From NCBI RefSeq assembly GCF_018614615.1, contig NZ_JAGGOK010000066.1, forward strand, positions 1 to 64,000: a stretch of DNA of 64,000 nt, written 5' to 3'. Made by a program: the position numbers and the translations under genes. Position 1 is the stretch's first letter; the number at the start of each line of letters is the position of its first letter. Of the stretch, positions 34,057-43,247 are shown piece after piece. The DNA is from Streptomyces sp. ISL-100 (lineage in GTDB: Bacteria > Actinomycetota > Actinomycetes > Streptomycetales > Streptomycetaceae). The notes beneath the pieces were generated by a model. That model searched no databases and had not been told where the DNA came from. It saw nothing but the letters and a program-made list of their open reading frames with translations.

Positions 34057-35859
34057 CTACGCGTCCTCGGCGAGTTCCATCCAGCGCATCTCCAGCTCGT
34101 CGCGCCCCGATACGAGTTCGCGAAGCTCGGCGTCGAGCAGGGCGACCTTCTCGAAGTCGGTGGCGTTGTCGGCGATTTGGGCGTGCAGCCTGGTCTCCTT
34201 GTCGGAGAGCTTGCTGAGCTGACGCTCGATCTTCTGCATTTCCTTCTGGGCGGCGCGGGCGTCGCCGGACGCCTTCTTCTTGACGGGCGCGGCGACGGCG
34301 GCGGGCGCCGGGGTGGCGGCCTCGATCATCTGCCGCCTGCGCTCCAGGTACTCGTCGAGACCGCGCGGCAGGTTGCGCAGCGTCTGGTCGCCGAGCAGGG
34401 CGTACACCTTGTCGGTGGTCCGCTCGATGAAGAACCGGTCGTGCGAGATGACGACCATCGAGCCGGGCCAGCCGTCGAGCAGGTCCTCGAGCTGCGTGAG
34501 CGTCTCGATGTCGAGGTCGTTGGTCGGCTCGTCGAGGAAGAGTACGTTCGGCTCGTCCATCAGCAGCCGCAGGATCTGCAGCCGGCGCCGCTCACCGCCG
34601 GACAGGTCGCCGACCGGCGTCCACTGCTTCTCCTTGGTGAACCCGAACTGCTCGCACAGCTGGCCCGCCGTCATCTCGCGGCCGGTGCCGAGGTCCACCC
34701 GGTCCCGTACACGCTGAACGGCTTCGAGCACGCGCAGGTTCGGGTCGAGCTCGCCGACTTCCTGCGAGAGGTACGCGAGCTTCACCGTCTTGCCGACGAC
34801 GACCTTGCCCGCGACGGGCTGGGTGTCGCCCTGCGTGCGGGCCGCGTCGGCCAGGGCGCGCAGCAGCGAGGTCTTGCCCGCGCCGTTGACGCCGACGAGG
34901 CCGACGCGGTCGCCGGGGCCGAGCTGCCAGGTGAGGTGCTTGAGCAGCACCTTGGGCCCGGCCTGGACGGTGACGTCCTCAAGGTCGAAGACGGTCTTGC
35001 CGAGCCGCGAGTTGGCGAACTTCATCAGCGCGGAGGTGTCGCGGGGCGGCGGTACGTCGGCGATCAGCTCGTTGGCCGCCTCGACGCGGAAGCGCGGCTT
35101 CGACGTACGGGCGGGGGCGCCGCGGCGCAGCCACGCCAGCTCCTTGCGGACCAGGTTCTGGCGCTTGGTCTCCTCGGTCGCGGCGATGCGCTCCCGCTCG
35201 GCGCGGGCGAAGACGTAGTCGGAGTAGCCGCCCTCGTACTCGTGCACGGCGCCGCGCTGCACGTCCCACATGCGGGTGCAGACCTGGTCGAGGAACCACC
35301 GGTCGTGGGTGACGCAGACGAGCGCGGAGCGGCGCGACTGGAGGTGCTTGGCGAGCCAGGCGATGCCCTCGACGTCGAGGTGGTTGGTCGGCTCGTCGAG
35401 GACCAGGAGGTCCTGGTCGTCGATGAGCAGCTTGGCGAGCGCGATACGGCGGCGCTCGCCGCCGGAGAGCGGGCCGATCACGGTTTCGAGCCCGTGCTCG
35501 AAGCCGGGCAGGCTGAGCCCGCCGAACAGGCCGTTCAGTACGTCGCGGATCTTGGCGGTGCCCGCCCACTCGTGGTCCGCGAGATCGCCGATGATCTCCT
35601 GGCGGACGGTCGCGGCGGGGTCGAGCGAATCGTGCTGGGTGAGGACCCCGAGGCGCAGGCCGCCGTTGTGCGTGATGCGGCCGGTGTCGGCCTCCTCAAG
35701 CTTGGCGAGCATGCGGATGAGGGTCGTCTTGCCGTCGCCGTTACGGCCGACGACACCGATCCGGTCCCCCTCGGAGACGCCGAGGGACACGCCGTCCAGC
35801 AGAGCACGGGTGCCGTAGACCTTGCTGACGGCCTCGACATTGACAAGGTTGACGGCCAC
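34057..35859 (-). CDS. ABC-F family ATPase
   Basis: A soluble tandem ABC ATPase of the ribosome-associated ABC-F family, without membrane segments. Domain 1 has Walker A GRNGDGKTTL (about 36-45), signature LSGGERRRIALAK and Walker B LLVLDEPTNHLD. Domain 2 has GVNGAGKTSLL, LSGGERRRLQILR and VLFLDEPTNDLD. A charged linker joins them, and a C-terminal coiled coil (about 525-600) with many Lys/Glu follows, as in Uup-type proteins. 600 residues. GTG 35859 is chosen (TGGAG 5 nt upstream). Roles range from translation factor to antibiotic resistance; the close spacing to a TetR/MFS pair does not settle this. Confidence 0.9.
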   Translation of the reverse strand: MAVNLVNVEAVSKVYGTRALLDGVSLGVSEGDRIGVVGRNGDGKTTLIRMLAKLEEADTGRITHNGGLRLGVLTQHDSLDPAATVRQEIIGDLADHEWAGTAKIRDVLNGLFGGLSLPGFEHGLETVIGPLSGGERRRIALAKLLIDDQDLLVLDEPTNHLDVEGIAWLAKHLQSRRSALVCVTHDRWFLDQVCTRMWDVQRGAVHEYEGGYSDYVFARAERERIAATEETKRQNLVRKELAWLRRGAPARTSKPRFRVEAANELIADVPPPRDTSALMKFANSRLGKTVFDLEDVTVQAGPKVLLKHLTWQLGPGDRVGLVGVNGAGKTSLLRALADAARTQGDTQPVAGKVVVGKTVKLAYLSQEVGELDPNLRVLEAVQRVRDRVDLGTGREMTAGQLCEQFGFTKEKQWTPVGDLSGGERRRLQILRLLMDEPNVLFLDEPTNDLDIETLTQLEDLLDGWPGSMVVISHDRFFIERTTDKVYALLGDQTLRNLPRGLDEYLERRRQMIEAATPAPAAVAAPVKKKASGDARAAQKEMQKIERQLSKLSDKETRLHAQIADNATDFEKVALLDAELRELVSGRDELEMRWMELAEDA

Positions 35860-35927
35860 TGACACTCCAGTTGAGGGGGTTAAACAACCTCCAGGGTAGT
35901 CGGCACGCACGGAGCCCTCCCCGGCAC

Positions 35928-35969
35928 CGCTGTAGACAGTGTCTACAGCGGCCTGGTAGACACTGTCTA
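35928..35969 (+). promoter_or_regulatory. Twin TetR operators overlapping the regulator start codon
   Basis: A perfect palindrome with 11-bp arms is centred on G35939 (left arm CGCTGTAGACA, 35928-35950). A second, TAGACA-C-TGTCTA, is centred on 35963 (35957-35969) and ends on the A of the ATG. Both share the core TAGACANTGTCTA, with centres 24 bp apart. Strong evidence for autorepression. Confidence 0.8.
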
Positions 35970-36637
35970 TGGAAACTGAGAGCTCCCTTCGGGAACGGCT
36001 GATCGACGTCGGAGCAGACCTCGTGATGTCCGAAGGAACCGCCTCGCTGGGGCTGCGCGAGATCGCTCGCCGGGCAGGGGTGTCGCACGGCGCTCCGCGT
36101 CGGTACTTCCCCACTCATCACGCCCTGCTCTCCGCGATCGCCCGACGCGGTTTCGCGGACCTCGAAGCCCGTTTCGCGGCCGCGATCGGCGGCAGCACGT
36201 CCCCACGCGGCCAGTTGAAAGCTCTCGGGCTGACGTACGTCGGGTACGCGCAGGAGCATCGCGGCATGTTCGAGCTGATGTTCCGCCACGACCTGCTCGA
36301 CAGCGGGAAGCACGCATCGGACCAGCCGCAGCTCAGGGAGTCCACGCTCCCGCTGTTCGAGACCGTCGTCGGGCTCGTCGCCCAGCACCGGGCGGAGCAG
36401 AACACCCCGCACCGGCCCGGCGCGCCGGGCGATGCCTGGCCCCCGCCGCCGGCCGTGACAGCCGCGGCCCTCTGGTCGAACCTGCACGGCATCGCCCAAC
36501 TGTGGGCCTGGGGCAGTCTGCAACTCACCCTCGGCGCCCCAACAACGGGCGAAGCCCTTGCCGGCCGGCCGCTCGACCAGCTCGTCGCTGCGGCCCTCGA
36601 CGCTCATCTCGGCCATCACGGCCCGGTGAACGGGTGA
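35969..36637 (+). CDS. TetR-family regulator of the MFS pump
   Basis: A 222-residue repressor with HTH at about 9-55 (LRERLIDVGADLVMSEGTAS, then REIARRAGVSHGAPRRYFPT) and a TetR_C-type ligand domain. ATG 35969 lies inside the second operator palindrome, with no separate ribosome site, so a leaderless or near-leaderless transcript is possible. Its stop overlaps the GTG of the MFS gene (GTGA), giving the common arrangement of a drug-sensing repressor with its efflux pump. Confidence 0.9.
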   Translation: METESSLRERLIDVGADLVMSEGTASLGLREIARRAGVSHGAPRRYFPTHHALLSAIARRGFADLEARFAAAIGGSTSPRGQLKALGLTYVGYAQEHRGMFELMFRHDLLDSGKHASDQPQLRESTLPLFETVVGLVAQHRAEQNTPHRPGAPGDAWPPPPAVTAAALWSNLHGIAQLWAWGSLQLTLGAPTTGEALAGRPLDQLVAAALDAHLGHHGPVNG

Positions 36638-38094
36638 CCGAAGCGGGCCGGCGGCGTCTCGCGCTCCTGGTCAGTGTGGCCGGCGCCATGCTCGTCGCGC
36701 TGGACGGCACGGTGCTGCTCGTGGCGCAGCCCAGCCTCCAACGCGACCTCGGCGCCGACGTGGCTCAGGTCCAGTGGACCAGTACCGGCTACCTGCTCGC
36801 GGTGGCCGCGCTCCTCGTCATCGCGGGGCGTCTCGGCGACCGGTACGGGCACCGGCGACTGCTGTTCGTAGGCGTACTCGGCTTCGCGGCCGCCTCGGCG
36901 GGCATCGCACTCGCGCCCGGTGTCGGCTGGGTGATCGGTCTGCGTGCCGTACAGGGCGTGTTCGGCGCGCTTCTGCAACCGGCGACACTGGCGCTGCTGA
37001 GGCTGGCGTACCCGGCGGACCGGCTCGGCGCGCCAGTCGCGATCCGTACCAGCGCGATCGGTGTCGCCGCGGCGGCCGGCCCCGTACTCGGGGGCGTCCT
37101 CGTCGCGCACTGGGGCTGGCGTGCCGTGTTCGTGATCAACGTCCCCATAGCGCTCGCGATCGCCGCGATCACCCTCTCCGTACGGGCGCCGGCGCCGCGG
37201 CCACGTACCGGATCTCAGCGACTCAACCTCACAGGCGCGGCCCTGCTCGCGACCGCGCTCGCCGTCCTGGTGCACACCTTGGTCGGCGTACCGGAGCATG
37301 GATGGACCGCCGCGCCGACGCTGCTCGGGCTCGTCGCCGCCGCTGGCATCGCGGTGGTGTTCGTGGCGCACGAACGCCGTACCGCACACCCCATCGTGCC
37401 GCCCGCAGTGGCCCGGTCGGTACCGGTCACAGCCTCGATGGCGATCCTGCTGCTCACCACCGGCGGCATGTTCGGCGCGCTGTTCGTGACCACGTTCTTC
37501 CTCCAGGACGTACTCGGTCTCGACCCGCTCGCCTGCGGACTGCGGGTACTGCCGCTGACCGCGCTCATGATCCTCGGCGCGCCCGTCGCCGGAGCCGCGC
37601 TGCGCCGGTGCGGACCGCGTCGCACTGCCTTCACCGGTGTCGTCCTTGTCGTCCTCGGTCTCGCGGGTCTGTCCCGCCTCGGCCCGACCAGCGGCTGGGC
37701 GGTCACCGGCGTGGCCTTCGCCGTGCTCGGTGCGGGGTTCGCCACCGTGATGGTCACCGCCACCGGGACCGTCGTAGGCGACGCACCGCCCGGATACGCG
37801 GGAGTCGTCGGCGGGCTCAAACAGACCGCCATGAACGTCGGACCGGCCTTCGGTATCGCCGTCGCCGCAAGCGTGATGCTGCTGAAGGCGTCCGCCGCAG
37901 AGCCTCTGGCCGTAGGCGCGACCCCGGCAACGTCCGCCCCGGTGATGGCCCCCGCCCTCATGGCGCTGGCCGCACTCGCCGCCCTCGGCCTGCTGCCGGC
38001 GTCGCTGCTGCCGCACGGCCGAGCCACCGCGCGAGACGTGACACGAACTGAGGCTCCGCCCCAGACCCCGCTCCTCGAACGCCGGAGGGGCTGA
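36634..38094 (+). CDS. MFS efflux transporter (DHA2-like)
   Basis: A 486-residue major facilitator protein with about 14 predicted membrane helices. Motif A is GRLGDRYGHRR (about 68-78), and motif C-like residues occur in AAAAGPVLGGVLVAHWGWR. DHA2 members are drug/proton antiporters. GTG 36634 overlaps the TetR stop. The final residues (ETPLLERRRG-like end) and the stop are encoded by a fragment of the dispersed element GCCGGAGGGGCT, which suggests a rebuilt C-terminus. Confidence 0.88.
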   Translation: MTEAGRRRLALLVSVAGAMLVALDGTVLLVAQPSLQRDLGADVAQVQWTSTGYLLAVAALLVIAGRLGDRYGHRRLLFVGVLGFAAASAGIALAPGVGWVIGLRAVQGVFGALLQPATLALLRLAYPADRLGAPVAIRTSAIGVAAAAGPVLGGVLVAHWGWRAVFVINVPIALAIAAITLSVRAPAPRPRTGSQRLNLTGAALLATALAVLVHTLVGVPEHGWTAAPTLLGLVAAAGIAVVFVAHERRTAHPIVPPAVARSVPVTASMAILLLTTGGMFGALFVTTFFLQDVLGLDPLACGLRVLPLTALMILGAPVAGAALRRCGPRRTAFTGVVLVVLGLAGLSRLGPTSGWAVTGVAFAVLGAGFATVMVTATGTVVGDAPPGYAGVVGGLKQTAMNVGPAFGIAVAASVMLLKASAAEPLAVGATPATSAPVMAPALMALAALAALGLLPASLLPHGRATARDVTRTEAPPQTPLLERRRG

Positions 38095-38263
38095 GATGTG
38101 CCGCTGAGCGCAGCCGGTGCTTCTCTTCTTGAACCGCGGGAACTACCGGCGGGGTTGAACAAGTTGTCGTACGCCGCGTCCCGGTGCAGCAGCACCTGCC
38201 GGCCGGCCCGCGCGGGCAGCTCGGCCCGCCGAGCGGGCTCGCTCTCGGGAAACGTTCGCCTGT

Positions 38264-39625
38264 CTACGCTCCCCCTCGGGACCCGGCGCGCAGCGTCGGG
38301 CGTGGCGTGCGGGGCCGGCCCGCCGTCTCCACCAGGAGCCAGCCCGCGAGGGCCATCGCCACCGCCGCGGGGGCGCTGACCTGTACCGCGATGAGCATCG
38401 CCGTACGCCCTTCGAGGAGGCCTGCGAAGCCGACCATCGACAGGCCCAGGACGCCGAGCAGGCAGAGGGTGACGCCGACAGCGGCGGCCGGGCCCGCGAA
38501 GCGGCCGGGCGCCGTGGGACGGCCGGCCCGCGCCGGCCGCTCGAACGTCCGGAACGCCGCCACGCACAGCGCCGTCAGCGCCGCAGCCGCGGCGAAACGC
38601 ACCGGCACTTGCGCCCACCAGGCCGCGCTCGCCGGTGCCGGCAGCGGCACGTCCAGGGCGAGCATCGCGCCGTACACGCCGAGCATCGCCGTCAGGTGCC
38701 ACAGGAACGCCGTCATGGCGAAGCCGTTCGCGGCGACGACCGTACGCCAGACGCGCGGCCGGGCGACGAGGCGCGCGCCGGGGGCGCGCAGCAGTTCGAC
38801 CGCGCCGACCAGCCACAGGCCGTGGGCGAGGAGCGCCAGCGTGGGCGGGGCCATGTTGCTGACCTTCTCGCCGGGCATTCCCACCATGCTCAGCGGGTAC
38901 GGCCCGAAGGCGACCAGGGCGGCGGCACCGGCCAGGCCGGTGGCCGCGAGCGCGGCCGGCATCCGGATGCGTCCGTCGGCGCGCAGAAAGCCGAGCTGGT
39001 GCACCGCGAGCCAGACGAAGGCGAAGTTGAGGAACTCGACGTACGGCACGCCGAACGCGAAGCGCAGTACGTCGACACCGGCGGCGGCGAGGGCGAGCAC
39101 GGCGAAGGCGGCCCATCCGTGGCGCTCGTGCAGCTTCAGCAGGGGCGGGGTGAAGGCCACCATCGCCAGGTAGATCCCGATGAACCACAGGGGCTGCGCC
39201 ACGAGGCGCAGGGCCGCGCCGGTCAGTCCGCCCTGGCCGCCGAGGAGTTGGATCGCGAGCGCGGCGGCGCCCCAGACCAGGACGAAGACCATGGTGGGGC
39301 GCAGCAGCCGCTGGAGACGGGCCCGGACGAACACCGAGTACACCGGGGCGCCCTCGGGGTGCTTGCGGCTCAGCGAGCGGTAGGAGAGCGCGTGCGAGAA
39401 GCCGCCGACGAAGAAGAAGACGGGCATGACCTGCAACGCCCAGGTGAGGATCTGGAGCTGCGGCACGACGGCCAGGAGATTCCCCACGCCGCCGTCGGCC
39501 GAGACCGCGGCCATCAGCCAGTGTCCGGCGACGACCGTGCCGAGTGAGGCCACGCGCAGCAGGTCTACGTACCGGTCCCGCCCGGCGGGTGTCCGGTCGG
39601 CGAGCTCGCGCACACTGTTTCCCAT
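38264..39625 (-). CDS. Membrane acyltransferase, acyltransferase_3 / OafA-like
   Basis: A 453-residue integral membrane protein with about ten helices and the acyltransferase_3 signature near the N-terminus: RDRYVDLLRVASLGTVVAGH with the conserved Arg and His, then PVFFFVGGFSHALS. Such enzymes O-acylate cell-surface glycans or natural products. ATG 39625 (MGNSVRELADRTPAGRDRY) is the likely start. It stands alone, with 88 bp to ispE behind its start and 170 bp without a gene after its stop. The acceptor is unknown. Confidence 0.85.
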   Translation of the reverse strand: MGNSVRELADRTPAGRDRYVDLLRVASLGTVVAGHWLMAAVSADGGVGNLLAVVPQLQILTWALQVMPVFFFVGGFSHALSYRSLSRKHPEGAPVYSVFVRARLQRLLRPTMVFVLVWGAAALAIQLLGGQGGLTGAALRLVAQPLWFIGIYLAMVAFTPPLLKLHERHGWAAFAVLALAAAGVDVLRFAFGVPYVEFLNFAFVWLAVHQLGFLRADGRIRMPAALAATGLAGAAALVAFGPYPLSMVGMPGEKVSNMAPPTLALLAHGLWLVGAVELLRAPGARLVARPRVWRTVVAANGFAMTAFLWHLTAMLGVYGAMLALDVPLPAPASAAWWAQVPVRFAAAAALTALCVAAFRTFERPARAGRPTAPGRFAGPAAAVGVTLCLLGVLGLSMVGFAGLLEGRTAMLIAVQVSAPAAVAMALAGWLLVETAGRPRTPRPTLRAGSRGGA

Positions 39626-39713
39626 GCGGGTACGCTCTCGCCCCCGCGCGGGCGGCGAACAGGGTGCCCGTACTCATTTCTCCCTGAGTACAGGCCCCTC
39701 CCCGGCCCCCGTT

Positions 39714-40625
39714 TCAGGCGCCGACGACCGTCGCGCCCGGCGCCGGGGACTCCGCCACGCGGGCCGTGCGGCAGGTGCCCGATGCGGTGAGGGCCGCGGC
39801 CACCGACTCTGCCGACTCCGCGTCCTTCGTCAGGAACGCCGTCGTCGGGCCCGAGCCCGAGACCAGGGCCGCCAGCGCGCCCGCGTCCGTCCCCGCTGCC
39901 AGGGTGGCGGCGAGGGACGGGCGCAGGGACAGAGCCGCAGGCTGGAGATCGTTCACCAGAGCGCCCGCGAGGGCCGTCGCGTCGCCCGTGCGCAGGGCGT
40001 CCAGGAGCGCCGGGGACGCCGCGGGCCGCGGGACTTCAGTGCCTGCCGTCAGCCGGTCGAACTCGCCGTACACCGCCGGTGTCGACAGGCCGCCGTCCGC
40101 CACCGCGAACACCCAGTGGAACGTGCCGCCGATGTCGAGGGTGGTGAGGTTCTCGCCGCGGCCCGTGCCCACCGCCGCCCCGCCCACCAGGCTGAACGGC
40201 ACGTCACTGCCCAGCTCGGCGCAGATGGCCAGAAGCTCCGGCAGGGAGGACTCCGTACCCCACAGCTTGTCGCACGCCAGCAGCGCGCCCGCGCCGTCCG
40301 CGCTGCCGCCCGCCATGCCGCCCGCGACCGGGATGTCCTTGGCGATGTGGATGTGTACGTCCGGCGACAGCCCGTGGCGTTCGGCCAGCGCGATCGCCGC
40401 GCGCGCGGCCAGGTTCGTACGGTCCAGGGGGACCTGGGCCGCGTCCGGGCCCGAGCACGTGACGCGCAGGGTGTCGGACGGGGTGACGGTGACCTCGTCG
40501 TACAGGCCGACCGCCAGGAAGACGTTCGCCAGGTCGTGGAAGCCGTCCGGGCGCGCGCCGCCCACCGCCAGCTGCACGTTTACCTTCGCGGGGACCCGGA
40601 CCGTGACCGCAGCCTTCACCGTCAT
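39714..40625 (-). CDS. ispE: 4-diphosphocytidyl-2-C-methyl-D-erythritol kinase
   Basis: GHMP kinase of the MEP isoprenoid pathway. Motifs: VRVPAKVNVQLAVGGARPDGFH at the N-terminus, the ATP loop PVAGGMAGGSADGAGALL (about 99-116), and SGSGPTTAFL near the C-terminus. 303 residues. ATG 40625 overlaps the rsmA stop by 4 bp, a conserved rsmA-ispE arrangement in actinobacteria. Confidence 0.95.
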   Translation of the reverse strand: MTVKAAVTVRVPAKVNVQLAVGGARPDGFHDLANVFLAVGLYDEVTVTPSDTLRVTCSGPDAAQVPLDRTNLAARAAIALAERHGLSPDVHIHIAKDIPVAGGMAGGSADGAGALLACDKLWGTESSLPELLAICAELGSDVPFSLVGGAAVGTGRGENLTTLDIGGTFHWVFAVADGGLSTPAVYGEFDRLTAGTEVPRPAASPALLDALRTGDATALAGALVNDLQPAALSLRPSLAATLAAGTDAGALAALVSGSGPTTAFLTKDAESAESVAAALTASGTCRTARVAESPAPGATVVGA

Positions 40626-41548
40626 GCCGCTGCTCCCTTGTTCTCCGCGATACGCGCGAACTCCTCCACCGTCAGGGACTCGCCCCGGGCCTGGGGCGAA
40701 ACCCCGGCCGCGACCAGCGCCGCCTCGGCCGCCGGCGCCGAGCCCGCCCAGCCGGCCAGCGCGGCCCGCAGCGTTTTGCGGCGCTGCGCGAAGGCCGCGT
40801 CGACCACCGCGAAGACTTCCGCCTTCGAGGCCGTGGTCTTGATCGGTTCTGTGCGGCGCACCAAGGACACCAGGCCCGAGTCGACGTTCGGGGCGGGCCA
40901 GAAGACGTTGCGGCCGATCGAACCGGCCCGCTTCACCTCGGCGTACCAGCAGGCCTTCACCGACGGCACGCCGTACACCTTGTTGCCGGGGCGGGCCGCG
41001 AGGCGGTCCGCGACCTCCGCCTGGACCATGACGAGCGTCCGCTCGATGCTCGGGAAGCGCTCCAGCATGGTGAGGAGGACGGGGACCGCGACGTTGTACG
41101 GGAGGTTCGCGACCAGGGCGGTCGGCGGCGGCCCGGGCAGCTCGGTGACGTGCATCGCGTCGGAGTGGACGAGCGCGAAGCGGTCCGCGCGCGCCGGCAT
41201 CCGGGCCTCGATCGTGGCGGGGAGGGCGGAGGCGAGTACGTCGTCGATCTCGACGGCGACCACGCGGTCGGCGGCCTCCAGGAGTGCGAGGGTGAGTGAA
41301 CCCAGGCCGGGGCCGACCTCGACCACGACGTCGTCGGGGCGCACGCCGGCGGTCCGTACGATCCGGCGGACCGTGTTCGCGTCGATGACGAAGTTCTGGC
41401 CGCGCTGCTTGGTCGGGCGTACGCCAAGTGCCGCCGCCAGCTCCCGGATGTCGGCGGGGCCCAGGAGGGAGTCGGGCGCCGACGGGGGGGCCGGTGTGGG
41501 CTCGGGCGTCGGGTCAGGCAGAGGCTCAGAAGGCTCAGTGGTGCTCAC
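40622..41548 (-). CDS. rsmA: 16S rRNA (A1518/A1519) dimethyltransferase
   Basis: KsgA-type SAM methyltransferase acting on the 3' end of 16S rRNA. Motifs: GQNFVIDANTVRRIV, EVGPGLGSLTLALLE (SAM motif I), DAMHV, and the catalytic NLPYNVAVPVL (motif IV). 308 residues, with a Pro-rich 25-residue N-terminal extension typical of Streptomyces. GTG 41548 is the chosen start. Coupled to ispE. Confidence 0.95.
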   Translation of the reverse strand: MSTTEPSEPLPDPTPEPTPAPPSAPDSLLGPADIRELAAALGVRPTKQRGQNFVIDANTVRRIVRTAGVRPDDVVVEVGPGLGSLTLALLEAADRVVAVEIDDVLASALPATIEARMPARADRFALVHSDAMHVTELPGPPPTALVANLPYNVAVPVLLTMLERFPSIERTLVMVQAEVADRLAARPGNKVYGVPSVKACWYAEVKRAGSIGRNVFWPAPNVDSGLVSLVRRTEPIKTTASKAEVFAVVDAAFAQRRKTLRAALAGWAGSAPAAEAALVAAGVSPQARGESLTVEEFARIAENKGAAA

Positions 41549-41862
41549 CGCTCAAGCGTAAAGGCCCCCGGAACCGCGCCCGGCCGCCGACCGTCGGGGC
41601 CGGCGGTGTGGCCGGGCAAGCGCCGGGCGTCTCTTCCAGGCACCGCTACCGTGCGGCGGTGCGGCGGGCAGGCGCCGGGGGCGCTGGGGTCGGACCCGCG
41701 CCGGGGCGTCTCCTCGGGTGCCGAACGTTCGGGTACGGGTTTTTGTATTCGGGCTCGTTGCGTTCGACACCCTGCGGGGAGCGCCCCGACACGTCCCCTC
41801 CAGGCGCCGCTACCGTGCAGCCGTCACGGCAGACGGCCGTGGTGGCGTGCGGCAGGGGGGTG
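41549..41862. other. 314-bp gene-free region between rsmA and rpfB, built of repeats
   Basis: Contains a 116-bp dispersed repeat (41702-41817) and a short duplicated motif, TCCAGGC(A/G)CCGCTACCGTGC, at about 41636 and 41800. No RNA gene or convincing coding frame was seen. It must also hold the rsmA promoter. Confidence 0.55.
41702..41817 (-). repeat. Dispersed repeat, copy 1 (inverted relative to copy 2)
   Basis: The minus strand reads GGAGGGGACGTGTCGGGGCG, CTCCCCGCAGGGTGTCGAAC, then ACCCGTACCCGAACGTTC and CGAGGAGACGCCCCGGCGCG. It aligns along its full length with 58438-58551 at roughly 85% identity by eye. It lies between rpfB and rsmA. Confidence 0.75.
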
Positions 41863-43131
41863 TCAGTGCTGTAGGCGGGGGCCGCAGTGGGGCCAGGGGG
41901 TTGTGCCGCGTTGGATGTACAGCTTCTTCGCCCGGAATGTCTGCTCGCTCGCGGGCGCGTCCTCCGGGCGGCCGCTGCCGCCCAGCCTCTGCCAGGTTTG
42001 CGCGTCGAACTGGTACAGGCCGCCGTAGTTGCCCGTCGCGTCCACCGCGCCGGGGCGGCCGCCGGATTCGCAGTGGGCGAGCTCGTTCCAGTTGAGCCCG
42101 TCCGCGCCGGCCACGGACGCCGGCCTCTCCTTGGTGCCGACCATCACGTGTCGCGCGACCGGCTGCCGCGCGATCTCCTCGGCGATCCTCCTCGGCTGCT
42201 GCCGGACACCGTTGACCGTGCGAACGGAGTACGTGATCCTCTTTGATCCCTGCTCGCCGGCCTGGACTACCACCTCTGTGCCCTTGAACAGCGACGCGTC
42301 CTCGGTCCTCACGGTGTCGAACGGGATGGGCTCTTCGCGCACTTCCTTCGTGCCCCGGATCCGCATCACGGTGATCGTCTGGCCGTCGCGCGGGAAGCTG
42401 ACGGACGGCACGGAAGTGGTGTCCTGGCCGCGCAGGCTGATGCCGGCCTCCTCGACCGCCTCCATTACGGTCGCGGCGTTCGTACGGATGGTGCGCTCGC
42501 GCCCGTCCGCCAGGAACGTCACGGTCCGCTCGGTGCGTACGTCGAGCGTGAGGCCGGCGCGCCCGATCTCCAGGGAGCGCGCGACGGAGAGGTACGCGCC
42601 CTCCGTACGCACCCCGAGCTGGCGCAGTGCGCCTTCGACCGTACGGGCGGTGGTCCAGATCCGGCGCCGATGCCCGTCCAACGTCAGGGTGACCGGTCGG
42701 CCGTACCGGACCACCACCTCGTCACCGCTCTCCAGCGCCGCGCCGGGGGCGGGTGCCACGAGGTCGTGTGTTCCCACTTCGACGCCCTGGTCCTCCAGCA
42801 GTTCCGTGACGTCGTCGGCGAAGGTGTGCATCGTGCGGGGTACGCCGTCAACACTGAGCCTGACCGCCTTGTCGCTGGCGACGAACGCCGAGGTGCCGCC
42901 GGCCAGGAACGCGACGACCAGCGCCTGCGGCACGAGCCGGCGCAGCGCGTCGGGGCGCTCGGCCGCCTTGCGGCGCCTGGCGGCCCGCCGGGCCTGCGCC
43001 CTGCCGCCCCCGGCGTTCTGGCGCGGCAGCAGCGGCTCGCGGAGCTCGTACGACGGCACATACGTGCCGTACTCGGCCATGCCGCGGACGCTGCCGCGCA
43101 CCGCCCGGTGACTGCCCTGCGAATTGCCCAC
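41863..43131 (-). CDS. rpfB: RpfB-like resuscitation-promoting factor
   Basis: Secreted cell-wall lytic transglycosylase that aids exit from dormancy and spore germination. A 422-residue protein: basic N-terminus, one membrane anchor (about 68-86), three DUF348 domains (about 90-255), a G5 domain (about 260-335), and a C-terminal Rpf lysozyme-like domain with catalytic Glu in LAHCESGGRPGAVDATGNYG. GTG 43131 is chosen because CTGGAGC lies 5 nt upstream and the product begins GNSQGSHRA. Upstream in-frame codons extend to TTG 43206 but lack a site. The rpfB-rsmA-ispE order is conserved in actinobacteria. Confidence 0.93.
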   Translation of the reverse strand: MGNSQGSHRAVRGSVRGMAEYGTYVPSYELREPLLPRQNAGGGRAQARRAARRRKAAERPDALRRLVPQALVVAFLAGGTSAFVASDKAVRLSVDGVPRTMHTFADDVTELLEDQGVEVGTHDLVAPAPGAALESGDEVVVRYGRPVTLTLDGHRRRIWTTARTVEGALRQLGVRTEGAYLSVARSLEIGRAGLTLDVRTERTVTFLADGRERTIRTNAATVMEAVEEAGISLRGQDTTSVPSVSFPRDGQTITVMRIRGTKEVREEPIPFDTVRTEDASLFKGTEVVVQAGEQGSKRITYSVRTVNGVRQQPRRIAEEIARQPVARHVMVGTKERPASVAGADGLNWNELAHCESGGRPGAVDATGNYGGLYQFDAQTWQRLGGSGRPEDAPASEQTFRAKKLYIQRGTTPWPHCGPRLQH

Positions 43132-43247
43132 GACGCTCCAGAAGTCCGGTCCGCCCCCGATGACGCTGCGGGCCGGGACACTAGCGGAGCCTTGGTCACT
43201 CTCCAAAGCAACACGGCTACGGAGGGTCGCGGTGTTGTCATGAGCCG

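Noticed and set aside
38095..38263. Small gene between the MFS pump and the acyltransferase
   Set aside because: Open frames there have no ribosome site or codon signature and extend antisense into the acyltransferase.
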